The notes under the pieces were generated by a model that worked only from the letters and a program-made list of their open reading frames with translations, made no database searches and was not told the DNA's origin. From positions 25,094-89,093 of the forward strand of contig CALALP010000043.1 in the NCBI GenBank assembly GCA_937925515.1: a stretch of DNA of 64,000 nucleotides, read 5' to 3'. The position numbers and the translations under genes are program-made. The stretch's first letter is position 1, and every line of letters begins with the position of its first letter. Below are positions 62,602 through 64,000 of this stretch, piece after piece. The DNA is from an uncultured Lachnoanaerobaculum sp. (GTDB lineage Bacteria; Bacillota; Clostridia; Lachnospirales; Lachnospiraceae).

Positions 62602-63660
62602 TTACTCACTAATTCCAAACTTAAATTTGGTTGTGCTTTTAAAAACTTCTCCTGCCTTAAGTATCGGCTGAATAAATTTTGGTGTATTTATTGCATTTGG
62701 AAAGAATTGAGTTTCAAGGCAATAGCCACTTCTTCTTGGATAATCTGCATTATCCTTGCCCTCTAATTCACTTTTTAAGAAATTACCTGTATAAAACTGA
62801 ACCCCCGGAAGATCGCTATAAACTTCCATTAGTCTTTTACTCTTAGGGTCTCTTGCCTTTGCAATAAGCTTAAGTTTACCTGTATAATCTTTAATAACCC
62901 AGTTATGGTCATAGCCCTCTCCTTGAAGTATACATTCATAATCTGAATTTATGCCCTTTCCTATTTTAGTAAATTCTCTAAAATCCATAGGAGTATTTGT
63001 AACATCTTCTATCTCTCCGGTAGGAATAGAAAATAAATCGGCAGGCAAAAATGAATCTGCATTTATAAAGATTTCTTGTTCCGATATATCCTTTGTATCA
63101 TGCCCTGCAAGATTAAAATAAGCATGATTTGTAAGATTGCATATAGTAGTTTTATCACAAGTCATTTCATAATCAATTCTAAGTGAATCTTCTGTTAGTG
63201 AGTATACTACTTTTATATCAGCATTTCCGTCAAAGCCTTGATCTTTATCAGGGCTATGTAGTTTAAACTCTACTTTACTTACATTATCTTCTTCATAAGC
63301 TCTGCCCTCCCACATTCTAAGCTCAAAATAATCAGGCCCTGAATGTAGTGAATTTACTTCATTATTAATCTGTAGCTGATACTCCTTGCCCTCAAGGCTA
63401 AACTTGCCTCTTGAAATACGATTTGCACATCTTCCTATAACTGCTCCAAAATGTGGTGGATTAAGTTCATACTTTGAAACAGTATCATAGCCAAGAACTA
63501 TATCTGCTTTTTTATTATCTTTATCCAAGGTTTTCATACTTACCCAAACAGCACCTAAATCTATGAAAGATGCCTCTAGCCCTTTTTCATTTTTCAGAGT
63601 ATAAAGACTTACTTTTTTATTATCTTTTGTATGACCAAACTCACTTACTAAATAGCTCAT
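62602..63660 (-). CDS. galM: Aldose 1-epimerase
   Basis: Mutarotase that interconverts alpha and beta sugars. It has 352 residues. IGRCANRISRGKF and NLTNHAYFNLAGH carry the substrate arginine and catalytic histidine; GYCLETQFFPNAIN holds the catalytic glutamate. The ATG at 63660 follows GAGAGGTG; a GTG two codons earlier is possible. No galactose genes are nearby. Confidence 0.95.
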   Translation of the reverse strand: MSYLVSEFGHTKDNKKVSLYTLKNEKGLEASFIDLGAVWVSMKTLDKDNKKADIVLGYDTVSKYELNPPHFGAVIGRCANRISRGKFSLEGKEYQLQINNEVNSLHSGPDYFELRMWEGRAYEEDNVSKVEFKLHSPDKDQGFDGNADIKVVYSLTEDSLRIDYEMTCDKTTICNLTNHAYFNLAGHDTKDISEQEIFINADSFLPADLFSIPTGEIEDVTNTPMDFREFTKIGKGINSDYECILQGEGYDHNWVIKDYTGKLKLIAKARDPKSKRLMEVYSDLPGVQFYTGNFLKSELEGKDNADYPRRSGYCLETQFFPNAINTPKFIQPILKAGEVFKSTTKFKFGISE

Positions 63661-64000
63661 TTTCACCTCTCTATTTTTTAATCTGTATCTTTATAGTATA
63701 AGTAATTTTGTACTAACAGTCAAATGTTTAAAATACTAAATAACCTACACCTTTATTTTACATGGCATATTTTCTTGATATTTCACTGATAATATTATAT
63801 AACTATATCAGTTTACAGCTAATGTGAATCTTAAAAGAGGATATTACACTAATAGATTTCAATGCTTAATTCTATATTACTATCTATTTTAGTACTATAT
63901 GTTGCAAAATATCTATCTATATGTACTATGGAGCTGTTGCAAAACTAATTTTCATTAGTAACTATGTTTTTCGTACAAATACAGAGAAAACTATATTTGC
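63661..64000. other. Intergenic region at window end
   Basis: No coding frame is supported. The region is AT-rich and should hold the galM promoter. It contains the IS-end-like motif at 63930 and, just before it, a related TGTTGCAAAATA at about 63899. Confidence 0.5.
63930..63944 (+). repeat. IS-end-like motif, second copy
   Basis: GGAGCTGTTGCAAAA differs by one base from the first fourteen matching positions at 9113. It may be the left end of an insertion sequence that begins here and runs past the window, or a solo remnant. Confidence 0.5.

Overview
The window is chromosomal DNA from a low-GC anaerobic Firmicute, most likely a clostridium of the Lachnospiraceae type. This is inferred from AT-rich codon use, strong AGGAGG-type ribosome binding sites, an A-type flavoprotein (FprA), PepV, MetNIQ, a PMCA-type calcium ATPase, a YloU/FakA/RecG/RsmD/CoaD neighbourhood and tRNAs without encoded CCA. 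Species cannot be fixed from sequence alone. Nearly everything reads from the minus strand; only coaX, lepB and fprA read plus, which suggests one replication arm.

Layout. 1-4.5 kb: transketolase, a short transaldolase and a sodium-coupled neurotransmitter-symporter-family transporter. 4.7-13 kb: an L-ascorbate utilisation (ula) locus. ulaG, ulaC, ulaA and ulaB (lactonase and the three PTS subunits) are separated by a frameshifted HipA/CtkA-like kinase and an IS-end-like inverted repeat from ulaR, ulaE, a predicted beta-propeller protein and ulaF. No ulaD decarboxylase is present. 13-22 kb: a Ter-type stress module, in transcription order a YceG-like/trypsin-like protease fusion, a long YceG-like protein, TelA, two TerD proteins and a Ca2+ P-type ATPase. 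22-25 kb: metNIQ methionine importer, preceded by a newly noticed 29-codon Met/Cys-rich leader ORF with its own promoter and a strong hairpin. 25-31 kb: pepV, prfC, divergent coaBC/coaX, RNase P RNA and tRNA-Met and tRNA-Val.

31-45 kb is housekeeping: recU, two pseudouridine synthases, a HAD hydrolase, an RsmF-like methyltransferase with an acidic tract, a coiled-coil protein, coaD, rsmD, an L,D-transpeptidase with a repetitive cytoplasmic tail, recG, fakA and yloU. An orphan RelB/DinJ antitoxin with a palindromic operator, lepB and fprA follow. At 47.2-48.3 kb lies a promoter and four very small membrane proteins, two of them paralogues sharing a K-D-N-Q-F-I motif. 48.4-64 kb: queH, rpoD, birA, a small membrane protein, trmH, nadE, purA, purB, purC, dapB, dapA, a hexapeptide-repeat transferase, topB, galM and an IS-end-like sequence near the window end.

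How it fits together: the PTS imports ascorbate as its 6-phosphate, UlaG opens the lactone, and UlaE/UlaF would lead to xylulose 5-phosphate, which the nearby transketolase and transaldolase can feed into central metabolism. The best candidates for undescribed biology are the Met/Cys leader upstream of metNIQ, the threefold YceG-like repeat with a fourth copy fused to a protease in the Ter module, the small-membrane-protein operon, and a family of 16-bp-stem intergenic palindromes whose inner and outer arms are mixed between copies.
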